Source of the DNA: Sabellastarte sp. h YS-2021
Taxonomy: Eukaryota; Annelida; Polychaeta; Sabellida; Sabellidae
NCBI GenBank assembly: GCA_964017235.1
Contig: OZ024934.1
Coordinates: 88,440,706-88,504,705 of the forward strand
Reading direction: 5' to 3'
DNA: 64,000 bases
Part shown: piece by piece, positions 48,701 to 60,700 of the stretch
How the letters are laid out: each line of letters begins with the position of its first letter
Numbering within the stretch: the stretch's first letter is position 1
Notes under the pieces: generated by a model
Databases searched by the model: none
The model's input: only the letters and a program-made list of their open reading frames with translations
Told to the model about the DNA's origin: nothing
Position numbers and translations under genes: made by a program

Positions 48701-51700
48701 ATCGCTCTATCTCGCACGGTTAAGGAGATAGAAGCAAATTAGTGTTTTGCCATTTTTGGCAAAAATTCAAAAATTCAAAATGGCCGCCATTTTTGGGGAG
48801 GGGAAAATTTTTGGAAAATTGCATAGATTGCATTCCTTAGATACCCTGTGGGTCAAAAATTCTGTCGAAATCGCTCTATCTCTTACGGTTTCTGAGATAT
48901 TAGCAAATTACTCAAAAGTAGTACTGAAAATACACAATGAAGTACCTAAATGGCTATTACTCATGTACTGACAAAGCTATCAGTCCCAAATGCAATACCA
49001 AGCGAGCTATGGACATAACAATCTTGTATTCAAAATTGTAGTAAAATATCTTTAATTATTTTGGCTTAAATGCACGGAAACCAATGGGTACTGAAAATAG
49101 CTGTACTTAAGTATTACTCAGTAAGCAAAAGAGGTACAACAGCCAAAAGCAATCCCAAGCAAGCTACTGACCCAATAAGCCTGCATACCAAATTTAGTGA
49201 CAATAGCTCTAATACTTTTCCTTTAAATGAGCGGAAACCATGCGTGACGCCGGACATCGGACGCCGGACGCCGGACATCGGACGGCGAAAAAAGCAAAAA
49301 TAATATATCCACCCCCCAGGGGGGTGGACATAATAATTAACACAAATTTTATGGCAAAATTTGCAAATTTAATAAGTAAATTAAATTTTTATTGCGTTAA
49401 TACCCTATCCAATGGACAATTGCTAACTCCGGTCGGCGAGACCGGCCCGCCAAACGTCAGAAAAAGACGTCCTGTGTCTCCACCGGCCAGCCGGTCCTTA
49501 CTCTGTGCACTCGCCAGGTGGCGTGTCGTACTTCCTTCCTGTCTAGACAGTGACGTCATAGCATCTTTTTCGTTGTCTAAACATAATAAGACCCCTAGTA
49601 AATTAACAGCGGGGTCGGTGGGAGGGTCTTGCCTGTCCATTGGATAGGGTATTAACTTATAAAAATTTAATTTACTTATTAAATTTGCAATTTTATTGCG
49701 TTAATACATCCTATCCAATGGACAATTGCTGAATAACTACCGCTTGGTCGGCGGGTAAATTACTAGGGACTAAATTGACTCATGGTATTGACAGCAAGCT
49801 CCATTTTAAGCCTAGCCAGATCTTGAGGTCAATGACCCTTGAGGCTATGGTCGAGTATCATCACCCGGTTATCCGGAGGATAAACCGTCAGAATCGACCT
49901 TGCTGCCCCCCCCCTCCCTTTTTATAACAGACCTGCTCTGAGGTAGGGGAAGAGAGGGATGAGTTCAATCCCATAGAAATAAAAGGGACCTCCCGAAGGA
50001 AGCACGATCCAGTTTTTTTTTTTTTTTTTTTTTTTTAATTGTATACACAGTATTTACATATATATATGTGTGTTTTATCTCCTCTATATCTTGGTCTCCG
50101 GGTGGATCTGCTGAGCAGCCACAACCGGACCCAGGTGGAAAAGCTCTGTGTCAGCCCAGGCCACATCCTTCAAGTAGAATTGTGTGAAGGTGTTATGTGA
50201 CTTCCAGTGGCAGGCTGATAAAATTTGTTCCAGGGAAATTCCTGACTGGAAGGCTTTTGAGGCAGCAAAGGCTCTAACATCATGAGCTTTGACCTGATGT
50301 AAGGTGTGTGCCTCCTGATCCGAGAGCTCATAACATAGGATCACTGTCTGTTTGATCCATGAGGAGATGGTAGCAGGGGAAATATCTTTGTCAAAACCTT
50401 TCTTGAAGGAGACAAAAACTAATTCTTTGTTCTGCCTGATATCTGAGGTCCTGTCCAAGTAGTACCTAAGTGCTCTGACTGGACATAGTGACCGATCAGA
50501 TTTGAGGGATTTATCCAGGGTCGGAGCCAGGGCTGGAATAACTACCGGGGCAACACTGTCCGGACCCTCTTTGGCCAGCTGATTCTTTGAGAGAAAGCTG
50601 GGAGATGGATACAGTGACACTTTTGACCAATCGGATTGGTGCCTGATGTTTTTATTTTGCCAAGCATGGATCTCACTCCTACGCTTGCCCGACCCCAAAG
50701 CCAGAAGGAAGACTGTCTTGAACGTTAAATGTTTCAAGGTAGCGTCTTTAAGTGGTTCAAAGGGGGGTTTTGTAAGCTGATGTAAGACCAGCGAGAGATT
50801 CCAAGAGGGAATACCTCTCCTACCCTTGGGCCTGTCTCTATGGAAACTATCCAGGAGACGAGTGAGGTTTTCGTCTTTGCTGAGATTGTTGGGCGAATTC
50901 CCTAACTTGTCAGCAATGGCCGATCTGTAACCATCAATGGTGCTGGGCTGAAGTTTCCTGTCCTCAAAAAGGTACATCAGGAACTCAGCAACTGACTTCA
51001 CAGGGGGTGCCCTGAAGTCCACCTTATTAGTGATGCACCATTTTGTAAAAATGGTCCATTTTGCCTCATAGACTGATCTGGTAGAGCCCCTCTGAGGAGC
51101 TTCAATTCTTGCCGCCACTGCCTCAGAGAAACCCTGTTTTTTGATTGCAGTGGCTCTAGGAGCCAGGCATGGAGGTTTAGATTTGTGAGACTCCTGTGAG
51201 GCGTTTGATTGAAGGGTTGAGACAGGAGGTTGGGTAAATAAGGCAGGCTCAGTGGGATTTGGCTGGACATTTCCACCAGGTCCCAAAACCAAGTCATGTT
51301 CGGCCACCCTGGGGCAATAAGAATCATTCTTTTGCAAGGGCAGTCCAGAAGTTTCTCCACCACTTTGCCCAAGATGGCTGCTGGTGGGAAAGCATAGGCA
51401 TCCAGATCCTCCCATGACAGACTCAGTGCGTCCACTGCAGTGGCCGCCGGATCTGGCACCGGTGACACAAACATTGGGAGTTTGGTGTTGAATCTGGTGG
51501 CAAAAAGATCCATTTGAGGTCGATGCCACCTGTTGCATATAAGGTCGAACACTTGGGGAAGCAGAGCCCATTCTGTCTGAATAATCTGCCCTAGCCTGGA
51601 TAGCTTGTCCGCTACCACGTTCAACCGGCCTGGGATGTGACGTGCCCTTAGGGTCACTTGGTTCCTGTTGCACCAGGTTAGGATCCTCCAGAGCAGTGCA

Positions 51701-54700
51701 CATAGTTGACCTGACTTCATGCCTCCTTCCTTGTTTATGTAGGCCACCACAGTGGTGTTGTCTGTGGCCACCAGGACTGTCTTGTTTGAACAGAAGTCCT
51801 GGAATTGCTTTAAGGCTAGGAAGACGGCTTTGAGTTCCAGATAGTTTATGTGCAGTTTGCTTTCCGGGATGGACCACACCCCTCTTGCAGTATGTTCGTT
51901 TAAATGAGCGCCCCAGCCTTCTTTTGACGCGTCGGTAAAGATCTGTAAGGCGTGTTTTGCTGGATGTAGGGGTTGGCCTGTGAGGACATTCTCCTCTCTC
52001 AGCCACCACTGCAAGTGTGGGTGTAGAGATCTTGTAAGAGGAATTGTCTTTTCTAACGATTCCGGTATCCTCCAATTGTTTTTGAGATGCCATTGGACTG
52101 GTCTCATGTGCAACCGACCTAGATGGACCTGCTTTTCTGTGGCTGTCAGTAAGCCTACTAGAGACATGAACTCCCGGGCTGAGCAAGAAGGTCTGGCAAG
52201 TAACTGTAGTATCTTGTCCTGAAGATTCTGCCACCGGTCCGGAGTGGGTCTGACCCGGCCTGCTTGAAGGTCGAATTGGTAGCCTACAAAGTTGAAGATT
52301 TGTTTGGGTTCCAATTCGGACTTTTCTATGTTCACCAGCCAGCCCAATTTCTGGCATATCTGCATTAGTTTCTGTGTATGATGCAGACATACCTGGTGGG
52401 ATGAAGCTCTGACCAACCAGTCGTCTAGGTACTGGTGGATTCTTATACCCTGTTTTAGTGCCATCAGTTTTACCTCCTTTACTATTATAGTAAACTCCAA
52501 GGGCGCTGTGGCCAGCCCGAAAGGGAGGGCCTTGAACTGGTAGGTCCGCCCCTGGACATGAAATCTCAGATATTTTCTGGACTGTTCTTGTATTGGTATG
52601 TGGAAGTAGGCGTCCTTGAAGTCTATTGAGGTCACCCACTCCCCTTGCTGGAGGGAGGTCCTGATGGTTTCCGGTGTCTCCATTTTGAATTTTTCCACCT
52701 TGAGAAACTGGTTTAGATTGCTCAGGTCTAGGATAGGTCTCCACTTGTTTTCCGGTTTGGGGACCAAGAATAGTCGGTTGAAGAAACCTAACGACCTTTG
52801 TTTGTTTACTAGTTCTATGGCGTTTTTGGTCATAAGCTGATGTAATGCCTCTAGCAGGTAGCTGTTCCTGCGAGGATTGCCATAACAGCTGATGACTATA
52901 GGGGACCTTGTCAGCTTTGGCCGGATCCGAAAGGGGAGGGTATAACCCTCTTTCAATATTTGTACCACTTTCGGACCGGCACCCAGATCCAGCCAAGTTT
53001 TCCAAAAATTTTGTAATCTGGCTCCTACAGGCCGATTTGTGACAACATTGGGGGCACTGATAACATGATTGACATATGACAATGGAATGACAGAAGAAAC
53101 ACTTTTGACATATTTTAATGTGTCTTTCTTGCCTTGACAATCTGCTAACCCGGGACTTACGTCTTTCTTTTGTGATTGCCCGGGTGCAGTATGAGCATGA
53201 TAAACAACACTTAAGTTTACAGGTAACATAGTGTTCATTGTCTTTCCTGTAGGGCTCCCGGTCAGCAGCAGTGGATCTAACTGAGTTAAACATTGATTGT
53301 CATTTATACTGCTGCTGACCCTTGGCCGGTCGGGAGGAACGTTGAGATCTGGCCTTGTTCTTCCTACGTTGTGTGCGTGATAGGTTCTTCCAAGCCGGTC
53401 TGTCCTGGTTTTTGTCCGACTTGGATTCTGGCCTGTCATAAGGGTGGTATCTCCTGTCTTTATACACTGAAGAGGACCGACCCTTGTCGTGTTCCGAAAT
53501 GTCCTCTTCTGCCCTCTTTATTAAACTATCCGGGAATAATGTCTCCAAGTGCAGAGGGGAAGTGCGTAAGGCATGGAGTGTGTCTGCCTTGATCCCAGCT
53601 TTCAGGTAACTGAGGTAAGAGTCGCGTCTAAGTAGTGTAGTATTGGCCATGTTGACGAACACGAATTCAGTTAAATGTTCCATAGCTTTAGCCATGGCCT
53701 GGCAAACACTGTTGTTGAAATCCAATAGAAACTGCAGTTCATCAACCGCCGCGGACACCTTGTTTGACGCTTTCCCTTTGGAATCTGTCCTAATAGCCTT
53801 TAGCTGTACTCCCATGTTGTCCTGTATTTTCACCAGACACCTGTTGAAAGAGGCTGCCTGGTTGCAAATGACGGTGGATTCCCGCGCCGACCTCTCCCAC
53901 TTCCTGAGGGTTTCTTGGGAGACTTGGCGTGACATGGGTGGAGATGAGGCTATACCGGCCTGACGTGCAATTCTGAGGTAGGTACTATTCAGCCTCGAAT
54001 AGCCGGTATTCCAGGAAGACACACTCTCAGAGTCCTTGCTTTTAGCCGGTTGACAGCCGTACCACTTATGCTGAGATTTGGGAACACGCACAAATTGGTC
54101 CCTTAAAAGTCCACCAGAGTCTGAGGTGCGAGTCGGATAACCTTGAACAAGTGTAAGGTTAAGCTTCGACATTTTTCTACAAAGCCACTCGTCGGTGGGT
54201 AGATTGACCGACACCTTTCCTGGAGCTTGTGACTTGGGGGCTGCAAAAGGGTTGTCTTCTGAAGTAGTTGTCCCTGAGTCCAGATCTGGGATGTGACTCC
54301 AGTCCATGTAAGAGCGTATGCCCCGCATTGTCTCTCTATATGATTGTTCTGTTGACATAGCTTGTTCTTGATCAGATAAATCCCCATCCTGGCCATCAGA
54401 AAGTTCACCCTCCTCTGGGAGGAGATCCACAACAGGCCGGTCAGACGACAAGGAGTCAGAGTCTGAGTCACTTGATGATGGTGAATCTCTCCGGCTGGTG
54501 TCAAAAGCAGGGGTTAATTGTCTGTTAACAGCTCCTGTATTAGTCGGTGCTGGGTGGCCAGATGTTGAAGGCTTGACCGAGGCCGGTTGAATAGGAGTAT
54601 CAGAGGCCGGTGCATCAGCAACAAGGTCGGTCGGTGGAATCGACTGCGTAGCAGGATCCAAAAAGGGTTCCGGTCTGACCCCAGAAGCTGGTGGTGGATG

Positions 54701-57700
54701 TGAGGGAGTCACCTTCACAGTACTAAAAACTGTCTCTTGAGGTCGGTCCAGTGTTCTGGATAGCAAGAGGGCCTCTAACTTGTTGAGTCTCTCCGACCAC
54801 TTTTTGTCCAACTCAGAAAGTGCAAGGTCGGTAGACGTGTCGGTAGAGGGGCCCTGGCCGGAGCTGGAGGCTTTCACCGGCTTGGAAGACTTGGCCGACC
54901 TTGAAGAAGATTTCTTAGCTTCAGCCTTTTCTGTTTTCTTCACCTTTTTCTCCGCCGGCCCACTCAAACCAGAGGACTGGCCATCAACCACCCCCACTAC
55001 CGACACAAGGTTCGGGTCGATGAGGGTGGGACTGAGAGTGTCTTGGGCGGGAGAAGCCAAATTAGAGTCTTTCTTCTTCTCCTTCTTGAGTTGATAAGAT
55101 GGAGTGGACAGTTGTGCTAATTGTTGGGGCGACAAGGAATCACAATGAGAACAAGGCTTAGGCGGAGTTTCAACGCATGGATCAGAGCCTTTCTTCTTGT
55201 CACGGCATCTGGCACAAACGGCGTGGGTATCAAAACCCGCCATCATGTGTCCGCACCCACCTCTCCTTTGACTAGGAGAAGACATAATAGTCTATATAAC
55301 GTGAGAAATGAAATGTGTAAGTTATAAAAACTAAAAACACCTATATCCCACAAAATATCCAATTTTCAAATTCACAAATAAATTCCGTGCAGCAGAGCAT
55401 GCGCCAAACGAAAAAGATGCTATGACGTCACTCTGTCTAGACAGGAAGGAAGTACGACACGCCACCTGGCGAGTGCACAGAGTAAGGACCGGCTGGCCGG
55501 TGGAGACACAGGACGTCTTTTTCTGACGTTTGGCGGGCCGGTCTCGCCGACCGGAGTTAGCAATTGTCCATTGGATAGGATGTATTAACGCAATAAAAAT
55601 TTATTGTTACGACAGCCATGATTAGCGATAATAGGGAGATGCAAGGTTATGCTGTAATTTTACCCCTGAAGTATTTCATCGTTTAGCCAATCAAATTCAC
55701 GGATACATCTGTGTCATGTCAGAATTCCTGTTTTACAGTATGAAAAACTATTTGGTTCTCATGTTTTGTTAAATAAGAGACATTTAACTGGTAACTGACC
55801 AGGAAGTACAAGACGTGGAACCGGAAGCAAAAAATTGCGACCACAACACCCCTAGTAAAATTGACAGGTAGGGTAGACCTGATAATACAGGTGTAAAACA
55901 GACAGGTAGGGAAAATACAGGTGTAAAAGAGACAGGTGGGGTAGATCTGACAATGCAGGTCTAAAATAGACAGGCGAGGTAGATCTGAAAATACAGGTGT
56001 AAAATAGACAGGCGCGGTAGATCTGAAAATACAGCTGTAAAATAGACAGGTGAGTTAGATCTGAAAATACAGGTGTAAAATAGACAGGCGAGGTAGATCT
56101 GAAAATACAGCTGTAAAATAGACAGGTGAGTTAGATCTGAAAATACAGGTGTAAAATAGACAGGCGCGGTAGATCTGAAAATACAGCTGTAAAATAGACA
56201 GGTGAGTTAGATCTGAAAATACAGGTGTAAAATAGACAGGCGAGGTAGATCTGAAAATACAGCTGTAAAATAGACAGGTGAGTTAGATCTGAAAATACAG
56301 GTGTAAAATAGACAGGCGAGGTAGATCTGAAAATACAGCTGTAAAATAGACAGGTGAGTTAGATCTGAAAATACAGCTGTAAAATAGACAGGTGAGGTAG
56401 ATCTCAAAATACAGCTGTAAAATAGACAGGCGAGGTCGATCTGAAAATACAGGTGTAAAATAGACAGGTGAGGTAGATCTGAAAATACAAGAGTAAAGCA
56501 GATAGGTGAGATTTATCTAAAAGTCGAAGTGTAAAATTGACATGTTAGGTAGATCTGAAAATACAGGTGTTTAACATTTACATTAATCAGAAAGGCAGTG
56601 TTAGAAGTTTTTGCCACTGATTAAATAAATCACCAAAAAATTGTCACAAAAGTCAGATATCTGGTGAAACGAAATGGTTATTAACCTGTAACTTACAGGC
56701 TAATAGTCCCAATGGACCCTCCTATGGGAAAATAACACTATGTGCCCATTTTAATAAGCTTGTTTTGATTATATAAAGCCAAAACATTTGCTTATTATTA
56801 TTAGGCCTAATGCTTTAATCTGCCATTTTTTGTAAACTTACAACAAATTAAATCTTTCAAGTTAAGCTGTTTCTTGCTATAACCAACAAGCCCCATTACG
56901 AAGTGTATTCAAGGTGTCTTTGACTTCAAAACAAAGATGGAACCAGAGACAGGCTTCATTGACACTTGTGAGTCTTTAAATGGATTAACCCTCTCTCCAT
57001 TAATTGAATAACGTGACATAACCTACTAAATTAGATGTTTCTGAAATTGCAGTGTCTTTTGTTGGATACCAAGAAACTTCACAAATTAAGCCTATATGCA
57101 TCAACTACATTTTTTTTATGGACCCCATAACTTGAATTGTACAGTAAAGGACTCAGCAGATCAATAGTTGTATACCCTCGTAAAACCATATAATACGGAA
57201 TAACAACCACGTCATTGCTAATTTATATCACACAATTTGAAAAAATTAAGGTCGTATTTTTTTTTCTTAATTTACTCACCTTTTGCCCCTTGGAGTGTGT
57301 GTAGAAATCATCAGGCCAGACTTCCCTGCCAAACATGACATCATCGTTCATGTAAATGAATCGGTCGGACAGACCAGGAATCTTATGGATATGGCTCTCA
57401 ATGGCTGGAGATGAGAAGGATGGCAGGTGGCTCTTATTCTCAAACAACTCCTGGATAAAAAGTTAATTTATTAAGCTTAATCAAGGAATATATTAAGTAT
57501 TAAATAACTCTTATACAATTGAAAATTAAATACAATTTCTTCAGTTTATTCAGGGAATGACTTCCTATATTAATGTACTACAAGAAGACTTTTTATTGAG
57601 AAAATTTCCAAAAATTAGATTCACTGCGTAACTTCTTTTGTAGGCTATATGTTTATAGATAAAAGTTTATGACTTCTTTATAAATAAAAGCCAACAACCC

Positions 57701-60700
57701 CTGTGTCCATATTTTGAGTATAATAAAACATCATTAAACATCCACAAACTGATGTGAACATCCAGTGAATTTCATGAACATGTAGAAGATTTATAAGAAC
57801 TAGCCATTTATGGATGATAAAAGATGTGATGATGTGAGTTTTGAAGTTAGTTTCAGTTTATAATTGTATTCATACAGGCTTTTTATGTTGAACAGTAAAT
57901 TGATTTTTTTTTTCAACTGCCAAAAATCTTGCCTACAAGCAAAAAATAGAGAAGTTTATAAACAAATTTTCCATGTATACCTGAAAACATGAAAATGAGG
58001 TTTGCAGGGCGGTATTTTGCAGGTGTTTGCAGAATTTTAAGCACAACTGGAACTGGTTTTTAGTACACACTTTCTCAAAGTCTAACATCAGATAGAACCA
58101 ATACCAAGTATTATGTACATCAAATATAAAGAAACATGATGCCAGAAATACTGAGCTCTCTTCACAAAAAAAATAATAAATAAACCAATGCTCGACTCCT
58201 TTGACAGGTTAACCTTTACCTCATGAGTGACCAGAGTGAGCCTAGGACTGTCCAGGTTGAGCCAGTAGGGGATCTGACCATTGGTCACCAGGAACACTTG
58301 ACGCACCCAGGGGGCATACTGCTCAATGGAACGTAGAGAGTAGCGGAGCTCCTGAAGAAAATCAGAGAACACAAAATACGCTTGATAAGGAAATAAAAGA
58401 TTTGTCATTTGAAAACTAAAGCTGAAATATTTAACCATAGTAACCAAAGCACCTGCTGGTGTCAATACTGTTAAAATCATTAATTGTTTTCTTATCTTTA
58501 TCAAAAGGGATTTTACTGTACTGTACACAATAGATAGAATTCTGTGTCTTACAATTATAAAGCTGGATTTGTTTATCTGGAAGCATGCACGGGAGTTGTA
58601 CAGGAACTGGGGTTTAAAGTGACACTTCAGAGTAAGACTTGGAACTGTATACACGTGTTTAACGCAAACGCACATGCGATATTACTGAATGTAAAGGCGA
58701 ATTATATGGACAGTTAGAAGTAGTGGATGGACTGATATATGTAACAGTGTAGTCACTGATATCAATAGTGGTATTAGTAGGACTGATAAATGCAACAGTG
58801 TAGTCACTGATAGTAATAGTATATAGAGTTATAGAGTGATAGAAGTCCAGTAGTGACATAACAGTTGGTGTACTGATGTTGGAAGGGACCTGAGTCCAGT
58901 AGTTAGTCACCTCATCTGAGACCTGGCAACAGAACCAGCAGCACTAGTGCAAGGTGGGTGAAATTACTTCAATAATGCAAATATATGCATGAATTTCTTT
59001 TCTAGCATCTCGAGATCTGCCACGTCTGCTATGTTTATATGTATGGCATGTGTGCATATCTGATGTTTTTGGCACTGTCTCAAATATATCACACCTTACA
59101 AATATTTTAACTAGTTAGTTGTTTAATGTTTATGGAATAGTATTATTACTATTCTGTGACTAAATATAGCAAATGTTTTTACCTATTAAAAACATTCCTT
59201 TTTGTGTTATAAGAAACTCAGATGTGAGCAGAGTAACACATCTGTGAACTAACAGGGTAAAAAAATTTCTTTGATCTACATGTACAAGCTGGGAAGCAAT
59301 CAGAAACACAAGTAGTGCACTTGAGTGGTGTACAATTCATAAAAGTACGGAGACAGAAAAAAGTCGTATCTAGAGGGCTCGCACTTCAAAATCCTACCCA
59401 AATAACACCCTGCTTTCTGATTCTGTTAACGAGGAAAATTTAAATTCTCGGACAAAAATTTTATTTAATGTTAACAATGCAGATACAGTTGAAGGTTTCA
59501 TCTAGAAACATCAAGTCTAATCTTTTCAAAAACTGGCCTCAAATGAACCATTTTCTGTAATTTTCACAAGAATAATCATTACATTCAGGCCATATTAAAC
59601 TGAAACAGAGCACTCGATAAAGAGGAATAGGAAGAGTCCTCATGCAGAATAGTTGCCACTCAATCCATGCTTGAATTTAAGTGAAGAGAAGGAGAATTAT
59701 AAAAGAACAACATGGTGCTTAATTATAAGAACGTCATACAAATACTCTATCAATAATTTGCAAATAGCACCCACCTCATTGTCTTCAAATCTATTGGCTG
59801 CCACATCATCTGTGAGACTGTACTGTAAATACAAGACTCAATTAAAAAAAAAAAGTTAAACCCTAGGGGGGTCATATATACAGTAGGACTCCAACGTTAC
59901 CCTCTGCATCAACTTCATTTAGTCAATGTTTCAGTCTACAGACTATAATATCCTTGGGTATATAACACCCGTCGAGACAAATACTGAAACTATGGGTCTG
60001 AGTTTAAGTTTGAGTCGACGAATCTTTGTAAAGATGGGTCCTATACTTCAGGTTTAGCTCAGCTTCCTAGAGTCACACATGCGATAATTTCTAGGTAGAT
60101 TTACAAGGTAATAGATAGAGCTGCAAGTAAAAAATACTGATATTTAAACACAATTAAATTGAAACAATAAAACAACTCACGTCTCTGAGGTCCCACAACA
60201 TATTTGCACCATTAACTTGCTGTTCCTTGCCTTCAATGGTCACATTCCCTTCCTGTTTTCAAAATTTTAATAAAAACAATACATGTTAAAAGAGTGAATA
60301 ACTGTAAATTCTGCTTAAATACTTAATATCTGATTAAAAATAATTTTGGGGCAATATCAAATAGATTAATATTTGATGTATAAATTACTTTTAATTTATG
60401 GATGCTTTGTTTATTTAAGTTACCTCCAGGAATTTATCGCATTCCTCTTTTGTTGTCATGGTGATCACTGCTATCCCTTTGTCGTTGTGAATCTCAACCT
60501 GGAAGTGGACAAGATGCAAATCACACGGCATTAGCTATTTACCAACACAATGCACAAAAAATAACACAGTACTTGAAATACATACAGAATTGAGATTACA
60601 GTCAACTGCAAAAAAAAAATATTCAATTATTTCTTAATTAAGGGGCTATCAACGTAACGACGTATTTCACTCAGTGCAAAAACCTTTCCTCACAGACAGC

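Larger units (their letters stand above)
49355..55602 (-). mobile_element. DIRS-like retrotransposon C, apparently intact
   Basis: A 6.2-kb element in GNPTAB intron 6, coded in the same direction as the host gene. The 3' end has an inverted terminal repeat (49391-49572) plus a 36-bp outer extension, then an internal complementary region (49634-49730). Three long frames follow: recombinase (50084-53293), RT/RNase H (50998-53439) and gag (53300-55285), none with a visible lesion. The 5' repeat is 55409-55598. The architecture matches DIRS-1, including an extension on one terminal repeat and no target-site duplication. Confidence 0.92.

Noticed and set aside
43655..48971. Many 60-104-codon open frames on both strands (e.g. 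45207-45521, 47066-47353, 44322-44546)
   Set aside because: They repeat with the 169-bp monomer and are frames through satellite DNA; no independent coding evidence.
56207..56407. Minus-strand frame with repeated [12 protein letters not shown] peptide
   Set aside because: A frame through the 38-bp minisatellite.
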